Counted from the first letter of the stretch, positions 20,159-30,021 are shown. The stretch: DNA of 64,000 nucleotides from Betaproteobacteria bacterium (GCA_020621865.1 JAHRYW010000004.1:186001-250000), one strand, 5' to 3'. Translations and numbers: made by a program. Notes: a model not told the origin generated them from the letters alone.

Positions 20159-20184
20159 TTGGTGCCGCCTTGCGTTGGCACCAA
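20159..20184 (-). promoter_or_regulatory. Inverted repeat TTGGTGCC-N10-GGCACCAA in the porin leader
   Basis: Perfect 8-base arms, 27 bases before the porin start codon on the minus strand. In RNA it would form a hairpin just upstream of the ribosome site; in DNA it could be an operator. No T run follows, so a terminator is less likely. Confidence 0.4.
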
Positions 20185-20305
20185 GCTTTACCTCTCGGAT
20201 CGAGAAGTTGGCATCGATTGTCGCAATAAGCAAAACGCCCTAGCAACCAGTGATTGCAGTCGCGGCAGCCATTTGTAATTTTTTGTTGTTTTAGCGCAAC
20301 AACCC

Positions 20306-21094
20306 TCAAGCGAATAGCCGGGCCAATTCGACGCCCGGCTCCGGCGCGCGCATGAAGGCCTCGCCGACCAGGAAGGTTTCGACCTTGTTAGCACGCATCA
20401 GCGCAACGTCTTCCGGCGCCAGAATACCGCTTTCGGTGACCACGATGCGGTCGGCCGGAATGCGCGCCAGCAGGCCGAGTGTGGTGTCGAGGGTGACCTC
20501 GAAGGTGCGCAGGTTGCGGTTATTGATGCCGAGCAAGGGTGTTTTCAGCTGCAAGGCAGCGTCGAGTTCCTCGCCGTTGTGCACTTCGACCAGCACGGCC
20601 ATGCCGTAGCCCATGGCTTGCGCCTCCAGGGCCTGCATTTCGGGCAGGGTCAGCGCGGCGGCGATCAACAGGATGGCGTCGGCGCCCATCGCACGGGCTT
20701 CGGCGACCTGGTAGGCATCGACCATGAAATCCTTGCGCAACACCGGCAGGGCGCAGGCGGCGCGGGCGGCCTGCAGGTATTCAGGGCAGCCCTGGAAATA
20801 CTGGCGGTCGGTCAGCACCGACAGGCAGGCAGCGCCATGCTGCTCGTAGCTGCGGGCGATGTCGGCCGGGCGGAAGTCCGGGCGGATGACGCCTTTCGAC
20901 GGGCTGGCCTTCTTGATTTCGGCGATGACGGCCGGGTGGCCGTTGGCAATCTTGCTCAGGATGGCCCCGACGAAATCGCGCGGCGCCGGCTGGGCGGCTA
21001 CTTCAGCCTCGACCACAGCGAGGGGTTTGACGGCCAGCGCGGCAGCGACTTCTTCGCGCTTGGTGGCGATGATCTTGTTCAGGATGTCACTCAT
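20306..21094 (-). CDS. trpC: Indole-3-glycerol phosphate synthase
   Basis: 262 residues, TIM barrel: [19 protein letters not shown] at the start, [16 protein letters not shown] (catalytic Lys), [57 protein letters not shown] and FLVGEAFMR. It closes the indole ring in tryptophan synthesis (CdRP to indole-3-glycerol phosphate). Monofunctional, without a fused TrpF. Overlaps trpD by 4 bases; last gene of the trpGDC unit. Confidence 0.98.
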   Translation of the reverse strand: MSDILNKIIATKREEVAAALAVKPLAVVEAEVAAQPAPRDFVGAILSKIANGHPAVIAEIKKASPSKGVIRPDFRPADIARSYEQHGAACLSVLTDRQYFQGCPEYLQAARAACALPVLRKDFMVDAYQVAEARAMGADAILLIAAALTLPEMQALEAQAMGYGMAVLVEVHNGEELDAALQLKTPLLGINNRNLRTFEVTLDTTLGLLARIPADRIVVTESGILAPEDVALMRANKVETFLVGEAFMRAPEPGVELARLFA

Positions 21095-22119
21095 AGCCCG
21101 GCCAGTTTCTGCGTGGTCTGCACGAACTGATCGACCTTGGCACGCGCCGCGCCGCTGGCGATGGCTTCGCGCGCCAGGGCGATACCATCACCGATGCTGT
21201 CGGCGACATTGGACACGTAAAGCGCGGCACCGGCGTTCAGGCAGACGATCTCACGTGCCGCGCCCGGCGCGTTGGCCAAGGCGGCGAGGAGCACCGCCTT
21301 CGACTCCTCGGCATTGCCGACGCGCAACTGGCGCAGCGACTGCATCTGCAGGCCGAAGTCCTCGGGGTGAATCTCGTATTCACTCACCTCGCCATCCTTC
21401 AGTTCGCCGACCAGGGTGGCCGCGCCGAGCGAGATTTCGTCGAGGTTGTCCTTGCCGTGCACGACCAGCACGCGCTCGGCGCCGAGGCGCTGCATGACGC
21501 GTACCTGGATGCCGACCAGGTCCGGGTGGAACACGCCCATCAGCGTATTCGGCGCGCTGGCCGGATTGGTCAACGGGCCGAGGATGTTGAACAGGGTACG
21601 GATACCCATTTCGCGGCGCACCGGCGCGACGTGCTTCATCGCGCTGTGGTGGTTGGGCGCGAACATGAACCCGATGCCGCACTCGGCGATGCTGGCTGCG
21701 ACCTGCGCCGGGGTCAGCATGATATTGGCGCCGAGCGCCTCGAGTACGTCGGCACTGCCCGAACTCGACGACACGCTACGCCCGCCGTGCTTGGCCACCT
21801 TGCCGCCGGCCGCGGCGACGACGAACATCGAGGCGGTGGAAATATTGAAGGTATGGGCGGCATCGCCGCCGGTGCCGACGATGTCGACGAAATGGCGGTC
21901 GTACGGAACGACGACCTTGGTCGACAGTTCGCGCATGACCGTGGCTGCGGCGGCGATTTCGCCGATGGTTTCCTTCTTGACGCGCAGGCCAGTGATGATG
22001 GCGGCAACCATGACGGGCGTGACTTCGCCGCTCATGATCTGGCGCATCAGCGAGACCATTTCGTCGTGGAAGATTTCGCGGTGTTCGATGACGCGTTGGA
22101 GGGCGGCTTGCGGGGTCAT
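21091..22119 (-). CDS. trpD: Anthranilate phosphoribosyltransferase
   Basis: 342 residues. Conserved PRPP-binding glycine-rich segment [61 protein letters not shown] and GPLTNPASA. It joins anthranilate with PRPP, the second step of the tryptophan branch. Not fused to TrpG. Overlaps trpG and trpC by 4 bases each, so the three are translationally coupled. Confidence 0.98.
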   Translation of the reverse strand: MTPQAALQRVIEHREIFHDEMVSLMRQIMSGEVTPVMVAAIITGLRVKKETIGEIAAAATVMRELSTKVVVPYDRHFVDIVGTGGDAAHTFNISTASMFVVAAAGGKVAKHGGRSVSSSSGSADVLEALGANIMLTPAQVAASIAECGIGFMFAPNHHSAMKHVAPVRREMGIRTLFNILGPLTNPASAPNTLMGVFHPDLVGIQVRVMQRLGAERVLVVHGKDNLDEISLGAATLVGELKDGEVSEYEIHPEDFGLQMQSLRQLRVGNAEESKAVLLAALANAPGAAREIVCLNAGAALYVSNVADSIGDGIALAREAIASGAARAKVDQFVQTTQKLAGL

Positions 22120-22688
22120 TTCTTGTGTTCGTCCAAAAAATTCTTCAACAGGTCGTGACCGCGCTCGGTCAGGATCGATTCCGGGTGGAACTGGACGCCT
22201 TCGACGGCCAGCGTCTTGTGGCGGACGCCCATGATTTCGCCGTCTTCGGTCCAGGCGGTGACTTCCAGGCAGTCGGGCAGGCTTTCGCGCTCGATGGCCA
22301 GCGAGTGGTAGCGGGTGCAGGTCAGCGGGTTGGGCAGGCCACGGAAGACGCCGACGTCCTGGTGATGGACCGGCGACACCTTGCCGTGCATCAGTTGCTT
22401 GGCGTGCACCACCTTGCCGCCAAAGGCTTCGCCGATCGACTGATGGCCGAGGCAGACGCCGAGCAACGGGATCTTGCCGGAGAATTCCTTGATCGCGGCC
22501 AGCGACACGCCGGCCTGTGCGGGCGCGCAGGGGCCGGGGGAGATGACCAGGTAGTCGGGTTTCAGCGCCGCGATTTCGTCGAGCGTGATCGCGTCGTTGC
22601 GGAAAACCTTGACCTCCTGACCGAGCTCGCCGAAGTACTGGACCAGGTTGTAGGTAAAGCTGTCGTAATTGTCGATCATCAGCAGCAT
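22116..22688 (-). CDS. trpG: Anthranilate synthase glutamine amidotransferase subunit
   Basis: 190 residues, class I amidotransferase: [34 protein letters not shown], active-site Cys in [17 protein letters not shown], and the His-x-Glu pair in [16 protein letters not shown]. It supplies ammonia to TrpE and may also serve PabB. In related betaproteobacteria it usually follows trpE directly. Here trpE is 23 kb away on the same strand, so trpGDC needs its own promoter in 22689-22799. Confidence 0.97.
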   Translation of the reverse strand: MLLMIDNYDSFTYNLVQYFGELGQEVKVFRNDAITLDEIAALKPDYLVISPGPCAPAQAGVSLAAIKEFSGKIPLLGVCLGHQSIGEAFGGKVVHAKQLMHGKVSPVHHQDVGVFRGLPNPLTCTRYHSLAIERESLPDCLEVTAWTEDGEIMGVRHKTLAVEGVQFHPESILTERGHDLLKNFLDEHKK

Positions 22689-22799
22689 GCTGTTGATTCC
22701 TTGCCTGTTTCGTAAGCCCTGAATTCTACATCAAGCGCCCGTTTCAGTCGGGGCTGGGGCTTTTCGATTAAAATGCTCCCTTTCCTGCCGGATTAGTCC

Positions 22800-23810
22800 A
22801 TGAGCGCCGCCCTCTCGATTCCCCCGCACAGCCTGTCCATCGTCGTCCCGTTCTACAACGAGGAGGACAACATCGTGCCGCTGGTCAAGCGCGTGCATGA
22901 GGCGTTGGTTGGCTACGAACACCCGTGGGAACTGGTGCTGGTCGACGATGGCAGCAGCGACGCCACCGTTGACCGTGCCGTCCAGTGCAGCCGCGAATAC
23001 GGCCCGCACGTCCGCGTCGTCGAACTGACCCGCAATTTCAAGCAGACCGCCGCCATGCAGGCCGGCATCGACGCGGCGCGCGGCGACGTCATCGTGACCA
23101 TGGACGGCGACCTGCAGAACGACCCGATCGACATCCCGCGCATGGTCGCCCGGCTGCTCAACGAAGACCTCGACCTGGTCGCCGGCTGGCGCCAGAACCG
23201 CCAGGACGGCCTGTTCCTCCGGAAGATTCCGTCCAAGATCGCCAACCGCCTGATCGCCCGGATGACCGGCGTCAAGCTGCGCGACTACGGCTGCAGCCTG
23301 AAGGCCTTCCGCGGCAGCGTGATCAAGAGCGTGCGCCTGTATGGCGAAATGCACCGCTTCATCCCGGCCTGGCTGGCCACCGTGACGACGCCGCGCCGCA
23401 TCGCGCAGGAACCGACGACGCACCACGCACGCACCGCCGGCGTCTCCAAGTACGGCATTTCGCGCACCTTCCGGGTCATCCTCGACCTCGTCGCCGTCTT
23501 TTTCTTCATGCGCTTCCGCGCCCGGCCCGGCCACTTCTTCGGCGGCATCGGCCTCGGCCTGACGGCGCTGTCCGGGCTGGTGCTGACCTGGCTGGCCTGG
23601 GTCAAGTTCGGCCTCGGCGAATCGATCGGCGGTCGACCGCTGCTGATCGTCGGCATCGGCGGCCTGATCGCCGGCGTGCATTTCATCACCACCGGCGTGC
23701 TGGCCGAACTGCTTGCCCGCATCTATTTCGAGTCGGGCACCATCCGCTCCTACTCGGCCCGCCCGGAGCGCCCGCTAGCGGCTGACGAAGGCTGGCACAA
23801 AACGGCATGA
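22800..23810 (+). CDS. Family 2 glycosyltransferase, polyprenyl-phosphate sugar transferase (ArnC/GtrB/DPM1-like)
   Basis: 336 residues. GT-A domain: LSIVVPFYNEEDNIVPLV, LVLVDDGSSDATVD, FKQTAAMQAGIDAARGD, TMDGDLQNDP (DxD-like metal site) and MHRFIPAWLA. Two C-terminal membrane helices lie at about 235-265 and 275-305 (GLGLTALSGLVLTWLAW, PLLIVGIGGLIAGVHFIT). Such enzymes load a sugar from a nucleotide donor onto undecaprenyl phosphate at the inner membrane. The next gene, overlapping by 4 bases, is a GT39 enzyme that uses such lipid-linked sugars, so the two form a donor/transferase pair, perhaps for lipid A or glycan decoration. Confidence 0.9.
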   Translation: MSAALSIPPHSLSIVVPFYNEEDNIVPLVKRVHEALVGYEHPWELVLVDDGSSDATVDRAVQCSREYGPHVRVVELTRNFKQTAAMQAGIDAARGDVIVTMDGDLQNDPIDIPRMVARLLNEDLDLVAGWRQNRQDGLFLRKIPSKIANRLIARMTGVKLRDYGCSLKAFRGSVIKSVRLYGEMHRFIPAWLATVTTPRRIAQEPTTHHARTAGVSKYGISRTFRVILDLVAVFFFMRFRARPGHFFGGIGLGLTALSGLVLTWLAWVKFGLGESIGGRPLLIVGIGGLIAGVHFITTGVLAELLARIYFESGTIRSYSARPERPLAADEGWHKTA

Positions 23811-25273
23811 ATGCTACGGTCAGCCCGTTTTTTTGCCCAAAAACGAAATTTTTGCTCGGCCTGACGGCCGCCCTGCTCGCTTGGCGTTTCTGGGTCGTGC
23901 CGCAGCTCGGCATCACTCTCTACGTCGATGAAGCGCAATACTGGACCTGGGCGCAAAACCTCGACTGGGGCTACTTCTCCAAGCCGCCCGGCATCGCCGC
24001 ACTGATCTGGCTGTCGACGGCGCTGCTCGGCGACGGCTTGCTCGGCGTCAAGGCGCTGGCCATGCTCTGCTACCCGCTGGCCGCCGGCGTCTGCTGGGCC
24101 ATCGCCCGCCGCCTCTACGACGAGCGGACCGCCTTCTGGTCGGCCATCGCCGTGCTGACCCTGCCGATGTTCGCCTGGCTCGGCCTGTTCGTCTCCACCG
24201 ACGCCCTGCTCACGCTGTTCTGGGCCCTGGCGCTGTGGGCCTACCTGCGCGCGCTGGACAGCGACGCCTGGGGCGACTGGCTGCTGCTCGGCCTGGTCTG
24301 CGGCCTCGGCCTGCTCTCCAAATACACGATGGCCGCCTGGCTGGGCGCCGCCTTCCTGCACCTTCTCGCCTTTCACCGCCCCCGGCTGGCCTCGACCAAA
24401 CCGTGGGCCGCCGTGGCGCTGGCCTTGCTAATCCTGTCGCCGAACATTTACTGGAACATCGCCCACGACTTTCCGACCCTGAAGCACACCGCCTACATCA
24501 CGCTGGAAAGAAAATCCGGCGGCGGCCTGCCCTCGTTCGGCGAATTCTGGGCTGCCCAATGGCTGGCTTTCGGACCGGTGTTCGGCTGCGTTTTCGCGCT
24601 GCTGCTCATCCAGGCCCGGCAAAGCTGGCGCGACACCAATACCCGTCTGCTGCTCTGGTTCGCCCTGCCGCTGTGGGCCGTCGTTTCGGTCCAGGCCATC
24701 AAGGGCGGCGCCAACGCTAACTGGGCCGCCCCCGCCTTCGCACCGACCGCCATTGCCGCCGTCGCCTGGCTGCTGCAACGCGAGAAGAAAAATTGGCTGA
24801 TCGCCGGCATCGCCTTCAACATCGCGGTCGTCGGCCTGGTTTATCACTGGCCACAACTGAAAGAGACGGTCGGCCAGCAAAAGCTGGCCAAACTGAACCC
24901 CTACAAACGCGCCCAGGGCTGGGACGAACTCGGCCGCCAGTTGCAGCCGATTATCCAGGCCAACCCGGACGCCGTGCTGGTCGCTGACAACCGCACCCTG
25001 CTCGCCCACATGCTCTACGAACTGCGCGACCTGAAGCCTGCCGCCGCCAGCTGGAATCCCTCCGGCGCACCGAGCGACCACTACAAGCTGACCACCGACC
25101 TGCGCCCGTGGCTCGGCAAGGACGCCATCCTGATCACCCAGAAGCCCCTGGGCGACCAGTTCTCGACGCGCTTCGCCGGCATTGAAAAGCTCGCCACGCT
25201 GAAGGCCCCCATCGATGCCGCGACTTCCCGCGACATGGACGTCTACCTGCTGCATGAATTCAAGGGTTACTGA
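23807..25273 (+). CDS. Family 39 glycosyltransferase, ArnT/PMT-like, multi-pass membrane protein
   Basis: 488 residues with about ten membrane helices. The first periplasmic loop has ITLYVDEAQYWTWAQNLDWGY with the catalytic-type acidic pair Asp-Glu, then FSKPPGIAALIW, the hallmark of ArnT-like enzymes that take sugar from undecaprenyl phosphate. The C-terminal 130 residues are soluble and periplasmic. The gene starts at ATGA overlapping the GT2 gene, and its first codons (MNATVSPFFCPKTKF) are a copy of the dispersed element (23810-23852). The element therefore encodes the cytoplasmic N terminus just before the first helix. The sugar and acceptor cannot be told from sequence. Confidence 0.88.
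   Translation: MNATVSPFFCPKTKFLLGLTAALLAWRFWVVPQLGITLYVDEAQYWTWAQNLDWGYFSKPPGIAALIWLSTALLGDGLLGVKALAMLCYPLAAGVCWAIARRLYDERTAFWSAIAVLTLPMFAWLGLFVSTDALLTLFWALALWAYLRALDSDAWGDWLLLGLVCGLGLLSKYTMAAWLGAAFLHLLAFHRPRLASTKPWAAVALALLILSPNIYWNIAHDFPTLKHTAYITLERKSGGGLPSFGEFWAAQWLAFGPVFGCVFALLLIQARQSWRDTNTRLLLWFALPLWAVVSVQAIKGGANANWAAPAFAPTAIAAVAWLLQREKKNWLIAGIAFNIAVVGLVYHWPQLKETVGQQKLAKLNPYKRAQGWDELGRQLQPIIQANPDAVLVADNRTLLAHMLYELRDLKPAAASWNPSGAPSDHYKLTTDLRPWLGKDAILITQKPLGDQFSTRFAGIEKLATLKAPIDAATSRDMDVYLLHEFKGY
23810..23852 (+). repeat. Dispersed element copy B, at the 5' end of the GT39 gene
   Basis: Core ATGCTACGGTC, then AGCCCG, a T run TTTTTTT, GCCC and AAAAACGAAATTT. It begins 3 bases after the start codon and is read in frame as Asn-Ala-Thr-Val. 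Confidence 0.8.
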
Positions 25274-25952
25274 GCTGCGTCTCGCCGGCGCGGCCTTCGC
25301 GCTGCTCGCCGTGCTATTCGTCGCCTGGCCGCAGCTCGACATCGCCGCCAGCAGCCTGTTTTTCGGTGCCGATGGCCGGTGGTTCCTCTATCGCGGCGAA
25401 CCTGCCGTTTTCCAGTGGCTGTACCTCGGCATTCCGCCAGTCGGCCAGAGCCTGCTGGCGATCCTCACCCTCGGCCTGCTGCTCGGCTGCCTGCCGCGCT
25501 GCGTCTGGCTACGCAGCCGCCGGGTCGTCCTCGGCTTCACGCTGGCCGCCGCCCTGGTCGGCCCGGTGCTGGTTGTCGATGCCGGCCTGAAGAACTACTG
25601 GGGCCGCGCCCGCCCACAGACCGTCGAAGCCTTCGGCGGCCCCCGCCACTTCACGCCGGCCTTCGTGATCAGCGACCAGTGCCCGAAAAACTGCTCCTTC
25701 GTCAGCGGCCATGTCGCCACGGCCTCCTTCGTCATGGCCTTCGGCTGGCTGGCCGCTCCGCTCATCCGCCGTCGCTGGCTGCTGGCCAGCCTCGGCACCG
25801 GCGCCCTGCTCGCCGTCGTGCGCATGTCGGCCGGCGGGCATTTCCTGTCCGACACCATCTTCGCCTGGTTCGCCACCTACTTCAGCCTGTGGCTGACCGA
25901 ATGGATCTTTCGGCGGCTCGGCTGGCTGCCGGCCCAGTCCTCCCAGGACTAA
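25254..25952 (+). CDS. PAP2-family membrane phosphatase
   Basis: About 232 residues from the ATG at 25254 (MNSRVTELRLAGAAF), which overlaps the GT39 gene by 20 bases; the frame is open from 25215. Six membrane helices and the three phosphatase motifs: KNYWGRARP, CSFVSGHVATA and RMSAGGHFLSDTIFAW (nucleophilic His). The family includes undecaprenyl-pyrophosphate and lipid A phosphatases (PgpB, LpxE, LpxT). With the two glycosyltransferases upstream it suggests an envelope lipid or glycan modification operon. The exact substrate is unknown. Confidence 0.88.
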   Translation: MNSRVTELRLAGAAFALLAVLFVAWPQLDIAASSLFFGADGRWFLYRGEPAVFQWLYLGIPPVGQSLLAILTLGLLLGCLPRCVWLRSRRVVLGFTLAAALVGPVLVVDAGLKNYWGRARPQTVEAFGGPRHFTPAFVISDQCPKNCSFVSGHVATASFVMAFGWLAAPLIRRRWLLASLGTGALLAVVRMSAGGHFLSDTIFAWFATYFSLWLTEWIFRRLGWLPAQSSQD

Positions 25953-25967
25953 CCCGCCCCGTCCACC

Positions 25968-25981
25968 TTCGGATATCCGAC
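25968..25981. promoter_or_regulatory. Distal AauR-like operator upstream of aspA
   Basis: TTCGGATATCCGAC, a palindrome of the form TTCGG-N4-CCGAA with one mismatch. The form is that reported for the AauR regulator of acidic amino acid use in pseudomonads. Its centre is 31 bp from the second site. Confidence 0.65.
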
Positions 25982-25998
25982 AGCGCAGCGGCGCAATC

Positions 25999-26012
25999 AT
26001 CGGAAATCCGGC
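25999..26012. promoter_or_regulatory. Proximal AauR-like operator upstream of aspA
   Basis: ATCGGAAATCCGGC, CGG-N4-CCG core, centred 31 bp from the distal site. The same core and spacing recur upstream of gltI. Confidence 0.6.
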
Positions 26013-26076
26013 ATCCGGGCGCCGCGATTTTAAAAAAACTCCTTGAAAATCAAGACGCCTTAAAACCGTCGGCCCA

Positions 26077-26092
26077 TGGCACGGCCCATGCA
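26077..26092 (+). promoter_or_regulatory. Sigma-54 promoter of aspA-symporter operon
   Basis: TGGCACGGCCCATGCA: the -24 box TGGCACG, 4 bases, then ATGCA at -12. It matches TGGCACG-N4-TTGCW with one difference. It lies 58 bases before the ATG and about 72 bases after the proximal operator, with an AT-rich stretch (26029-26065) between them that could bend or bind IHF. Confidence 0.75.
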
Positions 26093-26150
26093 ATGCTAAT
26101 TCCACCGGACGGCGCTCCAGCGTCCGCCCGACCATACCAAAGGAGACAGC

Positions 26151-27575
<1,425 letters not shown>

Positions 27576-27616
27576 GCGACTGACCTTCAATCAATGCACA
27601 CTACAAGGAAACCATC

Positions 27617-28921
27617 ATGAAAATGAACCGGTTAACCACCCAGATCGGCATCGCCATGCTGCTCGGCGTCATCGTCGGCTACCTCTGCAACACCCAGGCC
27701 GCCAGCCCGGCAGCCGCCAAGGAAATCGCCTCCTACTTCGGCATCCTGACCGACGTCTTCCTGCGCCTGATCAAGATGATCATCGCCCCGCTGGTTTTCG
27801 CCACCCTGGTCGCCGGCCTGGCCGGCATGGGTGACTCGAAGACGGTCGGCCGGATCGGCGCCAAGGCGCTCGGCTGGTTCGTCGGCGCCTCGTTCTGCTC
27901 GCTGCTGCTCGGCCTGGTCTTCGCCAACCTGCTCCAGCCGGGCGCCTCGCTCGCCGTGCCGCTGCCGGAGACGGCCGCCGGCCTCAACCTGAAGACCGGC
28001 GCGCTGAACCTCAAGGACTTCATCACCCACGTCTTCCCGAAGAACATCTTCGAGGCGATGGCGGCCAATGAAATCCTGCAGATCCTGGTCTTCGCCGTCT
28101 TCTTCGGCCTGGCGCTCGGCCATCTGCACAACCAGACGGCACGCAGCCTGGTGTGCACGATGGAGGAAGTCGTCCATGTCATGCTCAAGGTCACCGACTA
28201 CGTGATGCGCTTCGCCCCGATCGGCGTTTTCGGCGCCGTCGCCGGCATCATCACGACCAACGGCCTGGGCATGCTGACCGTCTTCGGCAAGCTGCTGATC
28301 AGCTTCTACATCGCGCTCGCCGCTCTGTGGTTAGTGCTGATCACTGCCGGCTACCTCGTGCTCGGCAAGGACATCTTCCGCCTGCTCAAGCTGGTCCGCA
28401 GCCCGATGCTGGTTGGTTTCTCGACCGCTTCCAGCGAATCGGTCTATCCGAAGCTGATGGAACAGCTGGAAAAGTTTGGCATCCGCAGCCGCGTCACCAG
28501 CTTCGTGCTGCCGCTCGGCTACTCGTTCAACCTCGACGGCTCGATGATCTACACCACCTTCGCCGCACTGTTCGTGGCCCAGGCCTACGGCATCGAACTA
28601 ACCCTGGGCACGCAGATCACCATGCTGCTGGTGCTGATGGTCTCGAGCAAGGGTATCGCCGGCGTGCCGCGCGCCTCGCTGGTCGTCGTCGCCGCCGTGC
28701 TGCCGATGTTCGGCCTGCCCGAAGCCGGCCTGCTGCTGGTGCTCGGCATCGACCACTTCCTCGACATGGGGCGCACGGTGACCAATGTGCTCGGCAACGC
28801 CATCGCCACCGCCGTCGTCGCCAAGTGGGAAAAGGCCATCGACCCGGTCGACGAAACGCTGGCCGAGCGTGACGACGCGCTGCCAGTCGCCGGCGAAGAC
28901 GGTGTGCCGGTCGCTGCTTGA
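27617..28921 (+). CDS. Dicarboxylate/amino acid:cation symporter (DAACS family, GltP/DctA-like)
   Basis: 434 residues, eight membrane helices and two re-entrant loops. Key motifs: FLRLIKMIIAPLVFATLVAGLAG, a serine-rich hairpin VGFSTASSESVYPKLMEQL, LPLGYSFNLDGSMIYTTFAALFVAQ, LLVLMVSSKGIAGVPRASLVVVAA and GIDHFLDMGRTVTNVLGNAIA, where the Asp and Asn positions bind substrate. The motif with Arg in the last helix is absent or unclear, so I cannot decide between C4-dicarboxylates and Glu/Asp. It lies 41 bases after aspA, so the two form an operon for aspartate uptake and breakdown. Confidence 0.92.
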   Translation: MKMNRLTTQIGIAMLLGVIVGYLCNTQAASPAAAKEIASYFGILTDVFLRLIKMIIAPLVFATLVAGLAGMGDSKTVGRIGAKALGWFVGASFCSLLLGLVFANLLQPGASLAVPLPETAAGLNLKTGALNLKDFITHVFPKNIFEAMAANEILQILVFAVFFGLALGHLHNQTARSLVCTMEEVVHVMLKVTDYVMRFAPIGVFGAVAGIITTNGLGMLTVFGKLLISFYIALAALWLVLITAGYLVLGKDIFRLLKLVRSPMLVGFSTASSESVYPKLMEQLEKFGIRSRVTSFVLPLGYSFNLDGSMIYTTFAALFVAQAYGIELTLGTQITMLLVLMVSSKGIAGVPRASLVVVAAVLPMFGLPEAGLLLVLGIDHFLDMGRTVTNVLGNAIATAVVAKWEKAIDPVDETLAERDDALPVAGEDGVPVAA

Positions 28922-28927
28922 AAATCG

Positions 28928-29095
28928 TGGTCTGCTTCGCAATTAACGGAACATGAAAGCTTGTCTTTGCGCCCCTGGCGTTGTTGCTCATCCTCGCGAT
29001 AGCGACTGCTATCGCTGCGGTTCGCGCCTAGCCAGGAACGCAAATCCGGCGCTTTCATTCAGTTCCGCCAATCACGAAGCAGGCCACTAGATCCC
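28928..29095. repeat. Large imperfect inverted repeat (about 170 bases) downstream of the symporter gene
   Basis: Successive blocks pair around the centre at 29009: GTGGTCTGCTTCG with CGAAGCAGGCCAC, CGGAAC.GAAAGC with GCTTTC.GTTCCG, TTTGCG with CGCAAA, CCTGGC with GCCAGG, and GCGATAGC with GCTATCGC. The whole region would fold into one long hairpin. It starts 6 bases after the symporter stop. I recall near-identical intergenic stretches in related genomes, often mis-annotated as a short protein. It could be a MITE-like element, an RNA-stabilising 3' structure or a small RNA. Confidence 0.7.
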
Positions 29096-29098
29096 TCC

Positions 29099-29126
29099 AG
29101 GGTTCGGCTGCCCTGATGCCGAACCC
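29099..29126. repeat. Hairpin AGGGTTCGGC / GCCGAACCCT
   Basis: Ten-base arms with a 9-base loop, between the large inverted repeat and the terminator. No T run of its own. Confidence 0.55.
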
Positions 29127-29134
29127 TCCTGTTC

Positions 29135-29167
29135 GACCCGGTGCGCCCCCGCACCGGGTCTTTTTTT
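29135..29167 (+). terminator. Strong terminator of the aspA-symporter operon
   Basis: Perfect 11-base stem GACCCGGTGCG / CGCACCGGGTC with a 4-base loop, followed by seven T. It ends 9 bases before the start codon of the TSUP permease at 29177, so that gene is transcribed from read-through or from a promoter overlapping this region. Confidence 0.92.
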
Positions 29168-29176
29168 GAGTTCGCC

Positions 29177-29932
29177 ATGACTATCGACTGGTTCATCCTC
29201 GCCCCCGCCGCCTTCTTCGCCGGCCTCGTCGACGCCGTGGTCGGCGGCGGCGGCCTGATCCAGATTCCGGTGCTGCTCTCGGCTTTCCCGCAGACCGGCA
29301 TCCCGACCCTGTTCGGCACCAACAAGGTGTCGAGCATTGCCGGCACCGGCGCTGCGCTGTGGCGCTACGCCCGCGTCGTCAGGATTCCTTGGCGGCTGGT
29401 CCTGCCGGCCACTGGCGCCGCGCTGGTCGGCGCCTGGATGGGCGCCGCCGTGGTCGCCTGGATGCCGCGCGAGGCGATGCGCCCGCTGGTCGTCGTGATG
29501 ATGCTGGCCGTCGCCATCTACACCTTCCTGCGCAAGAACCTCGGTCAGCAGGAAACGCATGAACCTCGCCCCGGCGACACCTGGCGCGGCGCGCTGTTCG
29601 GCCTGGTCATCGGCTTCTACGACGGCTTTTTCGGGCCGGGTACCGGCAGTTTCCTGATCTTCGGCTTCGTCCGCGTCTTCGGCATGGATTTCGTCCGCGC
29701 CTCGGCCAGCGCCAAGGTCATCAACTTTGCAACCAATGTCTCGGCCATCGGCTTCTTCGCCAGCCACGGCCCGATCCTGTGGGCGGTCGGCCTGACCATG
29801 GCGGCCTGCAACCTGGCCGGCGCCTGGGTCGGCACCCACCTGGCGCTCAAGCACGGCGCTGGCTTCGTCCGCCAGGCCTTTCTGGCAGTCGTCGCCGTGC
29901 TGATCGCCAAGCAGCTGTTCGAAATCTTCTGA
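29177..29932 (+). CDS. TSUP-family (TauE/SafE) membrane permease
   Basis: 251 residues from ATG 29177 (MTIDWFILAPAAFFAGLVDAVVGGGGLIQIP). The open frame begins at 29141 but that codon lies inside the terminator. About eight helices; the duplicated family motifs are VDAVVGGGGLIQIPVLL in the first half and GFYDGFFGPGTGSFLIF in the second. Members export or import sulfite, sulfonates, sulfoacetate or other organic anions. No sulfur genes are close, so the substrate is open. Lies between the aspA operon and ansB. Confidence 0.88.
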   Translation: MTIDWFILAPAAFFAGLVDAVVGGGGLIQIPVLLSAFPQTGIPTLFGTNKVSSIAGTGAALWRYARVVRIPWRLVLPATGAALVGAWMGAAVVAWMPREAMRPLVVVMMLAVAIYTFLRKNLGQQETHEPRPGDTWRGALFGLVIGFYDGFFGPGTGSFLIFGFVRVFGMDFVRASASAKVINFATNVSAIGFFASHGPILWAVGLTMAACNLAGAWVGTHLALKHGAGFVRQAFLAVVAVLIAKQLFEIF

Positions 29933-29941
29933 GTCCCGGCC

Positions 29942-29955
29942 ATCGAAAATCCGAT
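29942..29955. promoter_or_regulatory. Degenerate AauR-like operator upstream of ansB (distal)
   Basis: ATCGAAAATCCGAT: outer arms are palindromic (ATCG/CGAT); it differs from ATCGG-N4-CCGAT at one inner base. The second site follows 32 bp downstream. Confidence 0.45.
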
Positions 29956-29973
29956 GGCCGAAACCCGGCCAGC

Positions 29974-29987
29974 CTCGACTTTCCGTC
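29974..29987. promoter_or_regulatory. Degenerate AauR-like operator upstream of ansB (proximal)
   Basis: CTCGACTTTCCGTC with CGA-N4-CCG core. Only half-conserved; included because its centre is 32 bp from the distal site, close to the 31 bp seen at aspA and gltI. Confidence 0.35.
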
Positions 29988-30021
29988 ACAAGCCGAGGCC
30001 GGCAAAAATAATTTCAGATAA

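Noticed and set aside
23794-23809. TGGCACAAAACGGCAT as a sigma-54 promoter for the GT39 gene
   Set aside because: The -12 half lacks the required TGC and it lies inside the end of the GT2 coding sequence.
28585-29058. Minus-strand open frame of 157 codons covering the symporter end and the long hairpin
   Set aside because: Its N-terminal part is encoded by one arm of the inverted repeat and the rest is antisense to the symporter; no ribosome site. Likely the same over-called protein seen in related genomes.
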